From NCBI GenBank assembly GCA_015060105.1, contig SUZD01000003.1, forward strand, positions 62,001 through 126,000: a stretch of DNA of 64,000 nt. The letters are read 5' to 3'. The position numbers and the translations under genes were made by a program. The notes beneath the pieces are model-generated. The model searched no databases, was not told where the DNA came from, and saw nothing but the letters and a program-made list of their open reading frames with translations. The stretch comes from Rikenellaceae bacterium (lineage in GTDB: Bacteria > Bacteroidota > Bacteroidia > Bacteroidales > Rikenellaceae). Shown here piece by piece: positions 1 to 9,492 of the stretch. Numbering within the stretch: the first letter of the stretch is position 1; every line of letters starts with the position of its first letter.

Positions 1-1260
1 GTCGAGCGTAAAACCACACGCCGCAAATCCGATTGCACCAATCAACAACATAGCCACATAGGCCACGATGAAAATCGACACATAGTTTATCACGCTTGCC
101 TCCTGTATCTGCCCGTTCAGTTTGAGGCGGATAATTGCGTTGGGGTGTTGCTGCTGTCGTATTCTGGCTTTGATAATCTTGAACGCCAACACCACGCGGT
201 CAGCCTTGATACCGCCCGAAGTCGAGCCCGCGCAACCACACTGTATCGAGGCGAACATCAGTACAAAGATTGCCACTGCGCCCCAGCCGAATACACTTGT
301 AGTGCTGAATCCGGTTGTTGAAATCAGCGAAGCCGTCTGGAATACTCCTGCACGCAGAGCCGACCAGATTGTTGGGAATAATCCCTCATTCCAAGCCGAA
401 ATTCCACTAATCAGGGCCACGACAGCCACACTTGCCAGGAAATATCTAATCACTTCCGAACGGAACATATTATTGCGTTTACCGGTCAAAGTTGCGAAAA
501 TCACGCCGAAGTGAAGGGAGGCCAATAGCATAAAAAATATGAGTATCGCCTCTACCCATCCATTATTAAACGCACCAATGCTTGCATTTCGTGTGCTGAA
601 ACCACCCGTTGCAACCGCCGATAGTGCGTGATTGACTGCATCAAACCAGTTAAGTCCTGAGATTTTGAGCAGTGCGGTGCACAGGAGTGTCATACCCAGA
701 TATATCCACAACAGAATGTGCATAATCACATTGCTACGATATTGGTAGTTATCCTTTGCCAAGTGTGAAATCTCCATACTCGAAATGGTCATCTTGGTCT
801 TACCAATCGAGGGCAGAATCACCAGCGCGAACATCACAACGCCGATACCTCCCATCCAGTGTGTTGCACTGCGCCACATAAGCAGACCTTTGGGTACCGC
901 CTCAATATCTTTTAGTATTGTTGCGCCCGTCGTGGTGTACCCCGACACACTCTCAAACCAGGCATTAACCAACGAGAACTCGCCACCCCACAACAAGTAG
1001 GGCATCATACCGACCACGCACGACATCATCCACGAGCCAACGACAATGCAATATCCCTCTTTGCTGGTGATGTTGTCGCCACTCGGAACAAACAACAGCG
1101 GAATGATACCTATTGCCATGGTCAGCACACCCGACAACAATAACGGGTAGAATGCCGTATCGACATCGAAATACCAGCTGGTGGCTGCCGACGCAAACAT
1201 AAATGCAGCGTTAAGTAGCAACACATAGCCCATATATTTCATTACGATATTCGCTCTCAT
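1..1260 (-). CDS. trkH: TrkH-family K+ uptake transporter (3' end cut by window)
   Basis: Membrane subunit of a Trk/Ktr potassium uptake system. The reading frame opens at an ATG at 1260 and stays open to base 1, so 420 residues are visible and the C-terminus lies outside the window. Reading the minus strand gives typical TrkH text: residues near 110 contain ESVSGYTTTGAT (the selectivity-filter/P-loop signature), followed by THWMGGIGVVMFALVILPS. The N-terminal part holds several hydrophobic helices. It lies 15 bp downstream of the HAMP membrane protein and is probably in the same operon. Family assignment is confident; the partner TrkA is not in the window. Confidence 0.9.
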   Translation of the reverse strand, partial: MRANIVMKYMGYVLLLNAAFMFASAATSWYFDVDTAFYPLLLSGVLTMAIGIIPLLFVPSGDNITSKEGYCIVVGSWMMSCVVGMMPYLLWGGEFSLVNAWFESVSGYTTTGATILKDIEAVPKGLLMWRSATHWMGGIGVVMFALVILPSIGKTKMTISSMEISHLAKDNYQYRSNVIMHILLWIYLGMTLLCTALLKISGLNWFDAVNHALSAVATGGFSTRNASIGAFNNGWVEAILIFFMLLASLHFGVIFATLTGKRNNMFRSEVIRYFLASVAVVALISGISAWNEGLFPTIWSALRAGVFQTASLISTTGFSTTSVFGWGAVAIFVLMFASIQCGCAGSTSGGIKADRVVLAFKIIKARIRQQQHPNAIIRLKLNGQIQEASVINYVSIFIVAYVAMLLIGAIGFAACGFTLD

Positions 1261-1275
1261 AGCCCTTGTTTTTTG

Positions 1276-2061
1276 CTACTTTTGTTTTTTGTCCAACTCT
1301 TCGGCTCGGTTGATAAGTTCCTCAATGCGGTCGCTGAGTTGTTCTATCTCGTCGTTACCATTGAGCTTGACATTGTACGGTAGTTTGTATTGCAGGTAGT
1401 CGCCCAACGAACGATTTACCTTTGTGACGGTTTTTACTCCGTACATATCGAGGAAATACCACAACATCAACACGATAATAAGTATGGCGCCAATGGTTAC
1501 AACGCTCGGAGTGATTGCTCGGTAGGCGTTTTGACGAATTGCCATAGCCTGCGGACCGAGCGCAACCTGCGACGAGAGCATATACTCTCGGATAGCGGTA
1601 ATCAGGTCGTGATAGGCCACCGCATAGTTCTCCGAATACCACGAGGCGTCGTTAATCGCTTTGTGTATCTGGTAGAACTGTGTTGTACTCGTGTAGTCTT
1701 CGTATGCAATTTCGATAGAGTCGATACCCACCACCTTGTCTTGTCGTGCTTGCGAGATGAGGTTTGTCAAGACGGCAACTTGATGGGAATATACCGAGTC
1801 GTAACTCATATCATCGTTGAGGAACATCTGCTGCATAGCACGGTTTTGCTCTTCGACGGCATCGAGCAGCTCGCTTGCAAGAGTCATACTATTGTCACTT
1901 GCCGTAAGAATGGTTTTGGTCTGTTGTCCGATGTGGCGCAACTCCAACAGCGACACCACGCTCGAAAATATCAACAAGACAACAAGGCACAGAAAACCCA
2001 TCATAACTTTGCTACGAAGGCTTCGTCCGATACCGTTTTTCTGTTTCTTTCTCTCTTTCAT
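1276..2061 (-). CDS. Membrane sensor-like protein with HAMP domain, no output domain
   Basis: Predicted inner-membrane protein of 261 residues. A transmembrane helix near residues 18-38 is followed by a roughly 145-residue helical extracytoplasmic region resembling four-helix-bundle ligand-binding domains. A second helix lies near 185-207, then a HAMP-like linker ending in a short charged helix (ELINRAEELDKKQK). No kinase, cyclase or methyl-accepting domain follows, so it resembles a sensor stopped after HAMP. I chose the ATG at 2061, which overlaps the fmt stop codon by one base (TAATG); an upstream ATG at 2082 lies inside fmt. It sits between fmt and trkH. Its function is unknown; a regulatory role for its neighbour TrkH is only a guess. 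Confidence 0.7.
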   Translation of the reverse strand: MKERKKQKNGIGRSLRSKVMMGFLCLVVLLIFSSVVSLLELRHIGQQTKTILTASDNSMTLASELLDAVEEQNRAMQQMFLNDDMSYDSVYSHQVAVLTNLISQARQDKVVGIDSIEIAYEDYTSTTQFYQIHKAINDASWYSENYAVAYHDLITAIREYMLSSQVALGPQAMAIRQNAYRAITPSVVTIGAILIIVLMLWYFLDMYGVKTVTKVNRSLGDYLQYKLPYNVKLNGNDEIEQLSDRIEELINRAEELDKKQK

Positions 2062-3029
2062 TATAGACTCATTTTGTAACAATCAATATCTCTCATTCCG
2101 CGCAGGAAATCCTCGGTTGCCATACGGCGTTTGCCGGCCAACTGCAACTCTTTGATTACGATTTTGCCATCGGCGCACGCAACCTCCAACTCCTTTTTCC
2201 AATCCGTAAGTATTGTTCCGGGAGCGGCACTCGCGCCAGCCACAAACTCGGCCTCGAAAATCTTCATCGACCCGCTCTCCTCGCCATTCAGCGTATAAAG
2301 CGGACTCCAAGCCGCAGGGTAGGGCGATAGTCCGCGAATGAGCAGTGCAATCTCGTCGCCACTCTTGTTCCAATCAATTCGGCAATCCTCTTTGAAAATC
2401 TTGGGTGCACCACGCAACTCTTCGGTGGTCATCTCGTCTTGCGGGATAGCGGTGTAACTACCCTCGGCAATCTTCTCGATGGTGGCAAGCACAGCGTCTT
2501 TTCCGACCATCATTAACTTGTCGTGCAGCGTACCCGCATTGTCCTCGGGTGTAATATCGACTTTGACCTGCTCGATAACATCGCCTGTGTCAATTTCGTG
2601 TTTGAGCATAAATGTCGTGATACCCGATACCTTGTCGCCGTTGATGATAGCCCAATTTATGGGAGCAGCACCACGATATTGGGGCAACAACGAGGCGTGC
2701 AGGTTGAAAGTGCCCAAACGAGGCATTGACCATATAACCTCGGGCAACATTCTGAATGCAATCACAACACCCAAGTCGGCCTCCAATGCGCGAAACTCCT
2801 CGACAAAAGCCTCGTCTTTGAGCTTTACGGGTTGCAATACGCGCAGACCAACGCTCTCGGCATAGACCTTAACATCGCTTTGATGCATCTTTTGTCCTCG
2901 TCCGGCGGGTTTGTCGGGTGTTGTAACCACCGCCACAACATTGTATCCGCCCTCGACCAATGCGCGTAACGAATGTACCGCAAACTCGGGCGTACCCATA
3001 AACACTATTTTCAGCTCCTTGCCACTCAT
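2061..3029 (-). CDS. fmt: Methionyl-tRNA formyltransferase
   Basis: Transfers a formyl group from 10-formyl-THF to methionyl-tRNA(fMet) for translation initiation. The N-terminus shows KIVFMGTPEFAV, then LHASLLPQYRGAAPINWAII (the formyltransferase signature with catalytic His), SGITTF and IDTGDV, followed by the C-terminal OB-like domain. With the start used here it is 322 residues, close to the usual 310-320. The chosen ATG (MSGKELKI) is 5 bp after the ribBA stop; an ATG eight codons earlier overlaps ribBA. Its substrate, the initiator tRNA, lies near 52.0 kb. Confidence 0.96.
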   Translation of the reverse strand: MSGKELKIVFMGTPEFAVHSLRALVEGGYNVVAVVTTPDKPAGRGQKMHQSDVKVYAESVGLRVLQPVKLKDEAFVEEFRALEADLGVVIAFRMLPEVIWSMPRLGTFNLHASLLPQYRGAAPINWAIINGDKVSGITTFMLKHEIDTGDVIEQVKVDITPEDNAGTLHDKLMMVGKDAVLATIEKIAEGSYTAIPQDEMTTEELRGAPKIFKEDCRIDWNKSGDEIALLIRGLSPYPAAWSPLYTLNGEESGSMKIFEAEFVAGASAAPGTILTDWKKELEVACADGKIVIKELQLAGKRRMATEDFLRGMRDIDCYKMSL

Positions 3030-3034
3030 AGCCG

Positions 3035-4261
3035 TTACTTGTTTTTGCTGCACAAACCGAGCGAGTGACCCATAATGGTCTCTTTGGTATTGAGGTAATC
3101 GATGTTGTACTTGTTGGGCGCGATGACGATGGGAACAATCTCCTCAATCGACAAGCCGTATCCCTCCAATCCTACTCGTTTGAGCGGGTTGTTGGTCATA
3201 AGGCGCATCTTCGAGATACCCAACTCGCGCAAAATGCTTGCACCTACGCCATAGTCGCGCTCATCAACTGCAAATCCGAGTTTGACATTTGCCTCGGCAG
3301 TGTCGTAACCCTCCTCTTGCAGTTTGTATGCTGCAATCTTGTTGAATAGACCGATACCGCGACCCTCTTGGCTCAAATATACAATGGCACCTTTGCCCTC
3401 TTTCTCAATCATTCTCATTGCCTGATGCAACTGCTCACCGCAATCGCAACGACACGAGCCGAAGATGTCACCTGTTGCACACGACGAGTGTACGCGCACC
3501 AATACGGGCTCATCTTGCTCCCACTCGCCTTTAACCAGCGCGATATGCTCCAAACCGTTGCTTTTTTGGCGGAACGGAATGATGCGGAAGTGTCCCCACT
3601 CGGTAGGCATCTCGGCGGTCTCGCCCTTCTCGACGATAGACTCGGTGCGCAAACGATACTCGATAAGGTCGGCAATAGAGATGATTTTCATGCCGTACTT
3701 CTTGGCAATCTCGACAAGTTGAGGCATACGTGCCATGGTGCCATCCTCGTTCATAATCTCGATAAGTGCACCTGCGGGGTAGAGTCCGGCCAGACGAGCC
3801 AAATCGACAGCCGCTTCGGTGTGTCCCGGGCGACGCAAAACGCCCTTGTTGCGAGCACGAAGCGGGAAGATGTGTCCGGGGCGTCCCAAATCGGCCGGTC
3901 TTGTCGAGGGGTTAGCCAATGCACGAATGGTCTTTGCTCGGTCGCACGCACATACACCTGTTGTGCAGCCGTCGCCCAACAAATCGACAGCCACCGTAAA
4001 CGGAGTACCCAACAACGAGGTGTTGTTGCTCTCCATCATACCCAACTCCAACTCCTTGCAACGATCCTCGGTGATGGGGGCGCACAAAACGCCTCGTCCG
4101 TGATGCAGCATAAAGTTTACGGTTTCGGGTGTAATCAACTCGGCAGCGCAAACGAAATCGCCCTCGTTCTCACGATCGGGGTCATCTACTACGATTATGA
4201 TTTTGCCGTTTCGGAAATCTTCCAAAGCCTCTTCGATGGTGCTCAAAATCTCTTTACTCAT
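3035..4261 (-). CDS. ribBA: Bifunctional DHBP synthase / GTP cyclohydrolase II (riboflavin)
   Basis: Makes both riboflavin precursors: 3,4-dihydroxy-2-butanone 4-phosphate from ribulose 5-phosphate, and the pyrimidine intermediate from GTP. The N-terminal RibB half carries [12 protein letters not shown] and [12 protein letters not shown]. The C-terminal RibA half carries [15 protein letters not shown] (zinc cysteines C-x9-C-x-C) and [12 protein letters not shown] chose the ATG at 4261 ([16 protein letters not shown]), five bases after the lptG-like stop, giving 408 residues; an ATG at 4318 would run back into the upstream gene. No FMN riboswitch can fit in the 5-bp gap. Confidence 0.95.
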   Translation of the reverse strand: MSKEILSTIEEALEDFRNGKIIIVVDDPDRENEGDFVCAAELITPETVNFMLHHGRGVLCAPITEDRCKELELGMMESNNTSLLGTPFTVAVDLLGDGCTTGVCACDRAKTIRALANPSTRPADLGRPGHIFPLRARNKGVLRRPGHTEAAVDLARLAGLYPAGALIEIMNEDGTMARMPQLVEIAKKYGMKIISIADLIEYRLRTESIVEKGETAEMPTEWGHFRIIPFRQKSNGLEHIALVKGEWEQDEPVLVRVHSSCATGDIFGSCRCDCGEQLHQAMRMIEKEGKGAIVYLSQEGRGIGLFNKIAAYKLQEEGYDTAEANVKLGFAVDERDYGVGASILRELGISKMRLMTNNPLKRVGLEGYGLSIEEIVPIVIAPNKYNIDYLNTKETIMGHSLGLCSKNK

Positions 4262-4266
4262 CTCTA

Positions 4267-5739
4267 TTATTTTGAAGTTTTTACTTTTTTCTTGCTTGCT
4301 ATGTGTGTCTCCCACCACTCCCGAACTTTAATCCATTGGTTGTAGTACCAATCGCTACTCATAAGGTTGGAGTCGGTGGCAGCTTTGTAGGTCAGATATA
4401 TAGCTATCGGGAATAGTATAAATGTCGAAATCCACATACCGATATAGGCGGGCATAATGCCGTCGCGTGCCATCTTCTCGCCAAACAGAATGATGACATA
4501 GTAGATGACAAAGAAGATAACCGACACGAGTACCGACATACCCAAGCCTCCCTTTCGGATAATCGCTCCGAGCGGTGCGCCAATCAAGAAGAATATCATA
4601 ACCGACACGGGCAGGGCCAACTTGCGGTGCCACTCGATACGTGAGCGATATAGTTGGTTGAGCGCCTCCTTGCTCGAAAACTCGTCGTAGGTTACCACGT
4701 TGCTCGAACTCATCGCATTGCGATAGGCGTCGTTGAAGATGCGCATCTGATTGTCGATGCTTCTGTTGCCAATCGAATCTCCAAGGTCGATGATGGCGCG
4801 ATACTCGCCCTCGCGAGCCGAGCTGTCGGGTGCGATGAAACGCAACGGGTCGAGCGTGAATACGTAGTTTTTGAGCAAAGGCTCATACGACTTTGCGGTA
4901 ATGGTATTTACGGTGTGCTCCAACGAGTCGATGTCGGTGTCGAGCTCCTCCATATTTTTGGTGTGACTTCCGCTGAACATATTGCGGTCGCTCTTCTCCA
5001 TGGCAAAACCGGCAGTCGGCATTGTTCCGTCTTGACGAACGAATTTGTGGTTGCGGGTTGTTGCTTTCTTCCACTCTTTGCCTCGGTCCTCCTCGTAGGT
5101 TTCGCCGTGATAGAGGGTGATAAGCAGGAACTTCTTGTCCTCCGACAGACGAATATATCCCGAGTCTGCCAATGTAACACTCATCTTGCCCTTCTTGTCG
5201 CGGTTGTCGTAGATGATTACATCGTAGAGCAGTTTGGTTTCGGGGTCCTGATGCTCGACACGGATACTCATATCGTCAATGCCGTTGAAGAAGGCTCCGT
5301 CCTTAAACTCCAACTCCTGCTTCTGTTGGCGAATGTCGTACAAAATAGACACCATCTGCTGGTTGGCAAAAGGTACATAGTTATTCGCCACAAAGAAACT
5401 GCCGATAGAGAACAGCAATGCAACAATGGCAAGTGGCGCCAAGATACGTTGCAAACTCATACCTGCCGACTTCATAGCCAAAAGCTCGTAACTCTCGCCC
5501 ATATTGCTCATTGTCAGGATAGCTGCAAAGAGGGCTACCAACGGAAGTCCGAGCGGAATGAGGTTGGCTGTGGCATAGAAAATCAGCTCGGCAATAGTGC
5601 CCAATCCGAGTCCCTTGCCGACAAGCTCATCGATGTAACGCCACAAGGCGTTCATCATCAGTACGAACATAACGATGAAGAATGAGGCCAAAAGCGGTCC
5701 CAAGAACGAACGGAGTGTGAATTTGTCGATTGTTTTCAT
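4267..5739 (-). CDS. LptF/LptG-family LPS-export permease
   Basis: Inner-membrane permease of the Lpt machine that extracts lipopolysaccharide and passes it to the periplasmic bridge. The 490-residue protein has N-terminal helices around residues 13-35, 55-78 and 98-120, a large periplasmic domain, and three C-terminal helices around 390-470, the LptF/G plan. The N-terminus [20 protein letters not shown] is typical of the family in Bacteroidota. It starts within the ATGA overlap with the upstream znuB-like gene. The window also holds lpxC-fabZ, lpxA and lpxK. Whether it is LptF or LptG cannot be decided from sequence alone. Confidence 0.88.
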   Translation of the reverse strand: MKTIDKFTLRSFLGPLLASFFIVMFVLMMNALWRYIDELVGKGLGLGTIAELIFYATANLIPLGLPLVALFAAILTMSNMGESYELLAMKSAGMSLQRILAPLAIVALLFSIGSFFVANNYVPFANQQMVSILYDIRQQKQELEFKDGAFFNGIDDMSIRVEHQDPETKLLYDVIIYDNRDKKGKMSVTLADSGYIRLSEDKKFLLITLYHGETYEEDRGKEWKKATTRNHKFVRQDGTMPTAGFAMEKSDRNMFSGSHTKNMEELDTDIDSLEHTVNTITAKSYEPLLKNYVFTLDPLRFIAPDSSAREGEYRAIIDLGDSIGNRSIDNQMRIFNDAYRNAMSSSNVVTYDEFSSKEALNQLYRSRIEWHRKLALPVSVMIFFLIGAPLGAIIRKGGLGMSVLVSVIFFVIYYVIILFGEKMARDGIMPAYIGMWISTFILFPIAIYLTYKAATDSNLMSSDWYYNQWIKVREWWETHIASKKKVKTSK

Positions 5740-6572
5740 CGGTTTGCTCGCAGAGTCTTTCTATTAAGATACAAAGATAGCATTTTTACAATAATAAGCG
5801 AAACGGCAAGTGTAAATATTGTAGCTGCGCCGGTCGGAATTCCCCATACATAGCTAAAAATCAATCCTGCGATGTTGCTTACAACGGCGACAACCGCCGA
5901 CCAACAGGCAATTTTGCGGTACGATTTTGTGAGTGTACCGACGATTACGGCGGGGAATGTCAGTAGCGAAATGAGCATCACGATACCGATTGCCTGTATC
6001 GAGAATACAAGTGTCAGTGCTGTGATGATGGCCATGCTATATGCAATAACCCCTGTGTGAACACCTTGACTGCGGGCGAAATCGACGTCGAAAGCCGAGA
6101 ACATAATCGGTCTGTGCCAAACAATCGATATTATCAGCACAATGGCAGCCAGAATACCCGAAGCGACAATGGTCGAGTGGGGCACGGTCAGTATGTTGCC
6201 GAAGAGAATGGAGGTTGCATCGGGTGTGTATCCGGGCGTGAAATGTATGCAGATAATACCGAGAGCCATACCGACGCTCCATACTATTCCGATAGCCGAG
6301 TCTTTGCGTATTCCGCCCTTGCGCTCGAAATATTCGATGCCGAGCGAGGCTGCAACAGCGAAAACGGCAGCACCCCAAAGTGCATTAAGCCCCAGCAGAT
6401 AAGCCAAACCGATACCGCCAAACGAGGCGTGTGTCACTCCTCCGCCCAGAAAAACGCTTCGTCGGGCAACGATATAGGAGCCGACAATGCCACAACTAAT
6501 GCCCGAAAAGAGAGCAATCAGCAGCGCATTTTGGATAAAACTGTATCGGAGTATTTCGGTAAGTGCTTCCAA
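5736..6572 (-). CDS. ABC-3 metal transporter permease (ZnuB/MntB type)
   Basis: Integral membrane subunit of a zinc- or manganese-type ABC importer, with about eight hydrophobic helices and the family text RRSVFLGGGVTHASFGGIGL near residue 40. An ATG exists at 6614, but homologues begin near LEALTEILRYSFIQNALL, which here follows a TTG at 6572. A -7-like element TACATTTG at 6610-6603 would also overlap the ATG. I therefore prefer the TTG (278 residues), with moderate certainty. The matching ATPase and binding protein are not adjacent, which is unusual. First gene of the minus-strand operon leading to lptG-like and ribBA. Confidence 0.85.
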   Translation of the reverse strand: MEALTEILRYSFIQNALLIALFSGISCGIVGSYIVARRSVFLGGGVTHASFGGIGLAYLLGLNALWGAAVFAVAASLGIEYFERKGGIRKDSAIGIVWSVGMALGIICIHFTPGYTPDATSILFGNILTVPHSTIVASGILAAIVLIISIVWHRPIMFSAFDVDFARSQGVHTGVIAYSMAIITALTLVFSIQAIGIVMLISLLTFPAVIVGTLTKSYRKIACWSAVVAVVSNIAGLIFSYVWGIPTGAATIFTLAVSLIIVKMLSLYLNRKTLRANR

Positions 6573-6638
6573 AGGGTGTAAGTGTTGTTTAAATATGCGC
6601 GACAAATGTACCAAATTTGCATAAAAAAACCTATCGAT

Positions 6639-6670
6639 TTTGTGTGTTTCTCGCGGTTTTAGTAATTTCG
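6639..6670 (+). promoter_or_regulatory. mtaB promoter, TTTG-N20-TAATTTcG
   Basis: A -33 TTTG at 6639-6642 is spaced 20 bp from TAATTTCG at 6663-6670, which differs from TAnnTTTG at one position. The expected transcription start near 6676 supports the downstream ATG at 6694 over an in-frame ATG at 6640. Confidence 0.5.
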
Positions 6671-6693
6671 TGGCGACAAAAGGTCAGTTTCCT

Positions 6694-7962
6694 ATGAAAA
6701 GAGTTGCGTTTCATACTCTCGGTTGCAAGGTTAATTTCGCCGAATCATCAACCCTGGCTCGTCAATTCGAGGCGGGTGGATATAAGCGTGTAGCACCTTC
6801 GGCCGACGCCGATATACACATTATCAACAGTTGTTCGGTGACCGAGCATGCCGACAAAAAATGCCGTAACATTGTGCGCCGATTGCACCAGCGCAATCCC
6901 GATGCCATTATAGCGGTTACGGGTTGCTATGCGCAACTATCTCCGCAGAAGGTGGCCGAAATCGAGGGTGTTGATTTGGTTTTGTCGAATCGCAGCAAGG
7001 CGGATACCTATGCCGAGGTAGTGTCGTTGGCAGCGTCGTCGAGCCCCCGCATTTTGAGTTGTGAAACGGCCGAATTGACCAACTTTTTTGCAGCCTTTTC
7101 GCAAGGCGACCGCACTCGCTCATTTCTGAAAGTGCAGGACGGCTGTGACTACAAATGTGCCTATTGTACAATACATTACGCACGTGGTTCAAGCCGCAAT
7201 GCACCCATCTCGCAACTTGTTGCACAGGCCGAGGAGATTGCCTCGTCGGGTGTGCGAGAGATTGTGCTGACGGGTATCAATGTTGGCGATTTTGGCCACT
7301 CGACAGGCGAGAGTTTTGCCGAACTTATTAGGGCATTGGACGCGGTTGAGGGTGTTGAGCGTTATCGCATCTCCTCAATCGAGCCCAATCTGCTCACCGA
7401 CGAGGTGATAGAGTTTTGTGCTGCCTCGTCGAAGTTCCAACCGCACTTCCATATTCCGATTCAGAGTGGTTGTAATAGTGTGTTGGAGCGAATGGGTCGT
7501 CGCTATACTGCCGAGCGTTTTGCCGACCGTATTCGGACTGTTCGTCGCTATATGCCCGATACCTTCTTTGGTATTGATGTGATTGTCGGATTTCCGGGCG
7601 AGAGTGATGCCGAATTTGAGCAAACCTACTCGTTGCTCGAAGAGTTGCACCCTGCCTATCTGCATATCTTCCCATTCTCGCCTCGCCCCGGTACTCCTGC
7701 CTACTCGATGAAGGGGCAAGTGCAAGCGAGTGTCAAGACAGAACGAGCCGCACGACTTGACGCTTTGTGCCGACGATTGCACTCCGATTTTTGCACCTCG
7801 CAGATAGGTCGCACGCTTCCCGTTTTGTTCGAGAATACGCAGAAGAATGGGCTTATGACAGGCTTTACGGGCAACTATGTGAAAGTGTCCGCACCTTACG
7901 ATAAGTCGTTGGCAGGCAAGATTATAGATGTGACTCTTACCGCCGACAATATTGTCTTGTAG
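6694..7962 (+). CDS. mtaB: tRNA (t6A37) methylthiotransferase MtaB
   Basis: Radical-SAM enzyme that converts t6A37 to ms2t6A in tRNAs reading ANN codons. The UPF0004 domain opens with VAFHTLGCKVNFAESS, with cysteines at the first CKVNF, in NSCSVTE and in TGCYAQ. The radical SAM core has C-x3-C-x2-C in DGCDYKCAYCTIHYARG, and a TRAM-like region ends the protein. It has 422 residues. The GCKVNF form distinguishes MtaB from MiaB/RimO. I chose the ATG at 6694 (MKRVAFHT) because of the promoter just upstream and the homologous N-terminus. It converges with the next gene, with 3 bp between stops. Confidence 0.93.
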   Translation: MKRVAFHTLGCKVNFAESSTLARQFEAGGYKRVAPSADADIHIINSCSVTEHADKKCRNIVRRLHQRNPDAIIAVTGCYAQLSPQKVAEIEGVDLVLSNRSKADTYAEVVSLAASSSPRILSCETAELTNFFAAFSQGDRTRSFLKVQDGCDYKCAYCTIHYARGSSRNAPISQLVAQAEEIASSGVREIVLTGINVGDFGHSTGESFAELIRALDAVEGVERYRISSIEPNLLTDEVIEFCAASSKFQPHFHIPIQSGCNSVLERMGRRYTAERFADRIRTVRRYMPDTFFGIDVIVGFPGESDAEFEQTYSLLEELHPAYLHIFPFSPRPGTPAYSMKGQVQASVKTERAARLDALCRRLHSDFCTSQIGRTLPVLFENTQKNGLMTGFTGNYVKVSAPYDKSLAGKIIDVTLTADNIVL

Positions 7963-7965
7963 TGA

Positions 7966-9480
7966 CTATTTTTGCTTTTGGAACAGCACCGCATCAACCA
8001 CCGTCAGCGAGGCTTTTTCGATGGGGTTCAACCATCGCAACTCGAAGGTGTGATTTGCGGGCTTCAACTCGAAATTCCAATATACATCCAAACGGCGCAG
8101 ACGATAGAGCGCGGGCATTGTGATACGCTCGGGCTCGCCGCCATCAACGCGCATCTCCAACTCGGCAACATAGTCGCGTGGACCTTGTACATATCCGTTG
8201 AAAATAATGGCAGCACAATCGGCCTCAAATGTTAGCGGAGTCTCACTCATCTTGACCTTGATGGGCTTGCGCTCGGTGGGTTTCAGATTGGGAAAACTAA
8301 CCTCGTAAGCAACCGTTTTCGGCTTCTGATATTTGATTGTTACCTCGCTATCTGTGACCTTACCACCGTGACGCTCAATCATTTGCAATGCTTGGCGGAA
8401 ACTCATTTGATAGGTGTCGTTAAGCGAGTAGGGCAGATAGGCAAACTCCATATCCTCGGCACGTTTCAAAGGCTCCAACCACTCCGACGGAATTTTGTTG
8501 TAGCCGATGACGGTTGCGAGAATACCGGCTGCCGATGCAGGGTTGCAATCGGAGTCTTGTCCGCAACGGGTCGAGATGTCAATTGTCTTGGTGAAATCGC
8601 CCTCGCCATAGAGCAAGCCGAAAATGACGTAGGCACTATTGATTACGGCGTCGATATTGAGCGGGTCGAGTGCACCTTCGCTACAACCTACATCGCTTGT
8701 GCCCCACTTCTCTTCCAACACTTGCCAGCCCTTTCGCCAATCGTCAGGATAGGTGTGGTAGATGTCGATGACGTCGGCCATACAACGGTAGAATTTACTC
8801 TTCTTGGGAATGGTTTTAAGCGCCTCGCACACAATAAAATCGATGTCGTTGTGAACGAACGCCAACGAGTACATTGCACCCATATATACACCACCATACC
8901 AGCCATCTCCATAGTTCATAATGTGACCCACTCGGTCCGAAATCTCCGATGCTGCATTGACCATACCGGGCGACATAATACCAGCATAATCAGCCTCGAT
9001 TTGATAGTCGATATCGTCGGCGTGAGGGTTGTTGCGCCAGTGGCCCGAATCGGGTGCTTTGATGCCGTTCAGCAGGTTGTAACGAGCGGCTTGGTTGGCG
9101 TGCCACAAGTGGTAACCCTCGTAGGCAAAAGCGTTAGCCAAAGAGTCTTGCGGAGCGTCAATTCCAAGTCGGTCGAAAACGCCCACAAAGGTCAAATCCA
9201 TATATATATCATCGTAGAGTGTCGGCCAACTTTTCATCATGCCGGTCACTTGCTCTGTGCCCTCCCACGAGATTTTGTGCGAATCCTCAATCATACGACC
9301 TCGGAACTTGAACTCGGTAGGGCCTCCATAGGTACAACCAAGCACCTGGCCTGCCCACGCACCTTTGATTTTATCCATCAAAGTCTCGCGGCTCATAGTG
9401 TAGGTGGGCGCTTTGGCCTCTGCCGAAAGGGTTAATAACAGGGCTGTCAGAGTCAGTGTAAATAGACGATAGAGTTTCAT
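7966..9480 (-). CDS. Secreted ADP-ribosylglycohydrolase-family protein
   Basis: A 504-residue protein with a cleavable signal peptide (residues 1-22, ending AEA), followed by an ADP-ribosyl(glyco)hydrolase fold. Visible metal/active-site motifs are GAWAGQVLGCTYGG near 40, YDDIYMDLTFV near 90 and RCGQDSDCNPASAAG near 300. The last 120 residues look like a beta-sandwich accessory domain. Family members remove ADP-ribose or cleave related N-glycosides, but export to the periplasm or surface suggests a glycoside or nucleoside substrate rather than cytosolic ADP-ribosylation. It lies 12 bp after mqnC. The substrate is unknown. Confidence 0.85.
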   Translation of the reverse strand: MKLYRLFTLTLTALLLTLSAEAKAPTYTMSRETLMDKIKGAWAGQVLGCTYGGPTEFKFRGRMIEDSHKISWEGTEQVTGMMKSWPTLYDDIYMDLTFVGVFDRLGIDAPQDSLANAFAYEGYHLWHANQAARYNLLNGIKAPDSGHWRNNPHADDIDYQIEADYAGIMSPGMVNAASEISDRVGHIMNYGDGWYGGVYMGAMYSLAFVHNDIDFIVCEALKTIPKKSKFYRCMADVIDIYHTYPDDWRKGWQVLEEKWGTSDVGCSEGALDPLNIDAVINSAYVIFGLLYGEGDFTKTIDISTRCGQDSDCNPASAAGILATVIGYNKIPSEWLEPLKRAEDMEFAYLPYSLNDTYQMSFRQALQMIERHGGKVTDSEVTIKYQKPKTVAYEVSFPNLKPTERKPIKVKMSETPLTFEADCAAIIFNGYVQGPRDYVAELEMRVDGGEPERITMPALYRLRRLDVYWNFELKPANHTFELRWLNPIEKASLTVVDAVLFQKQK

Positions 9481-9492
9481 TGTGGTTTTATT

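Noticed and set aside
6573-6614. ATG at 6614 as the start of the metal permease
   Set aside because: It would precede the family-conserved N-terminus by 14 residues and overlap a -7-like element; TTG at 6572 fits better, though this is not certain.
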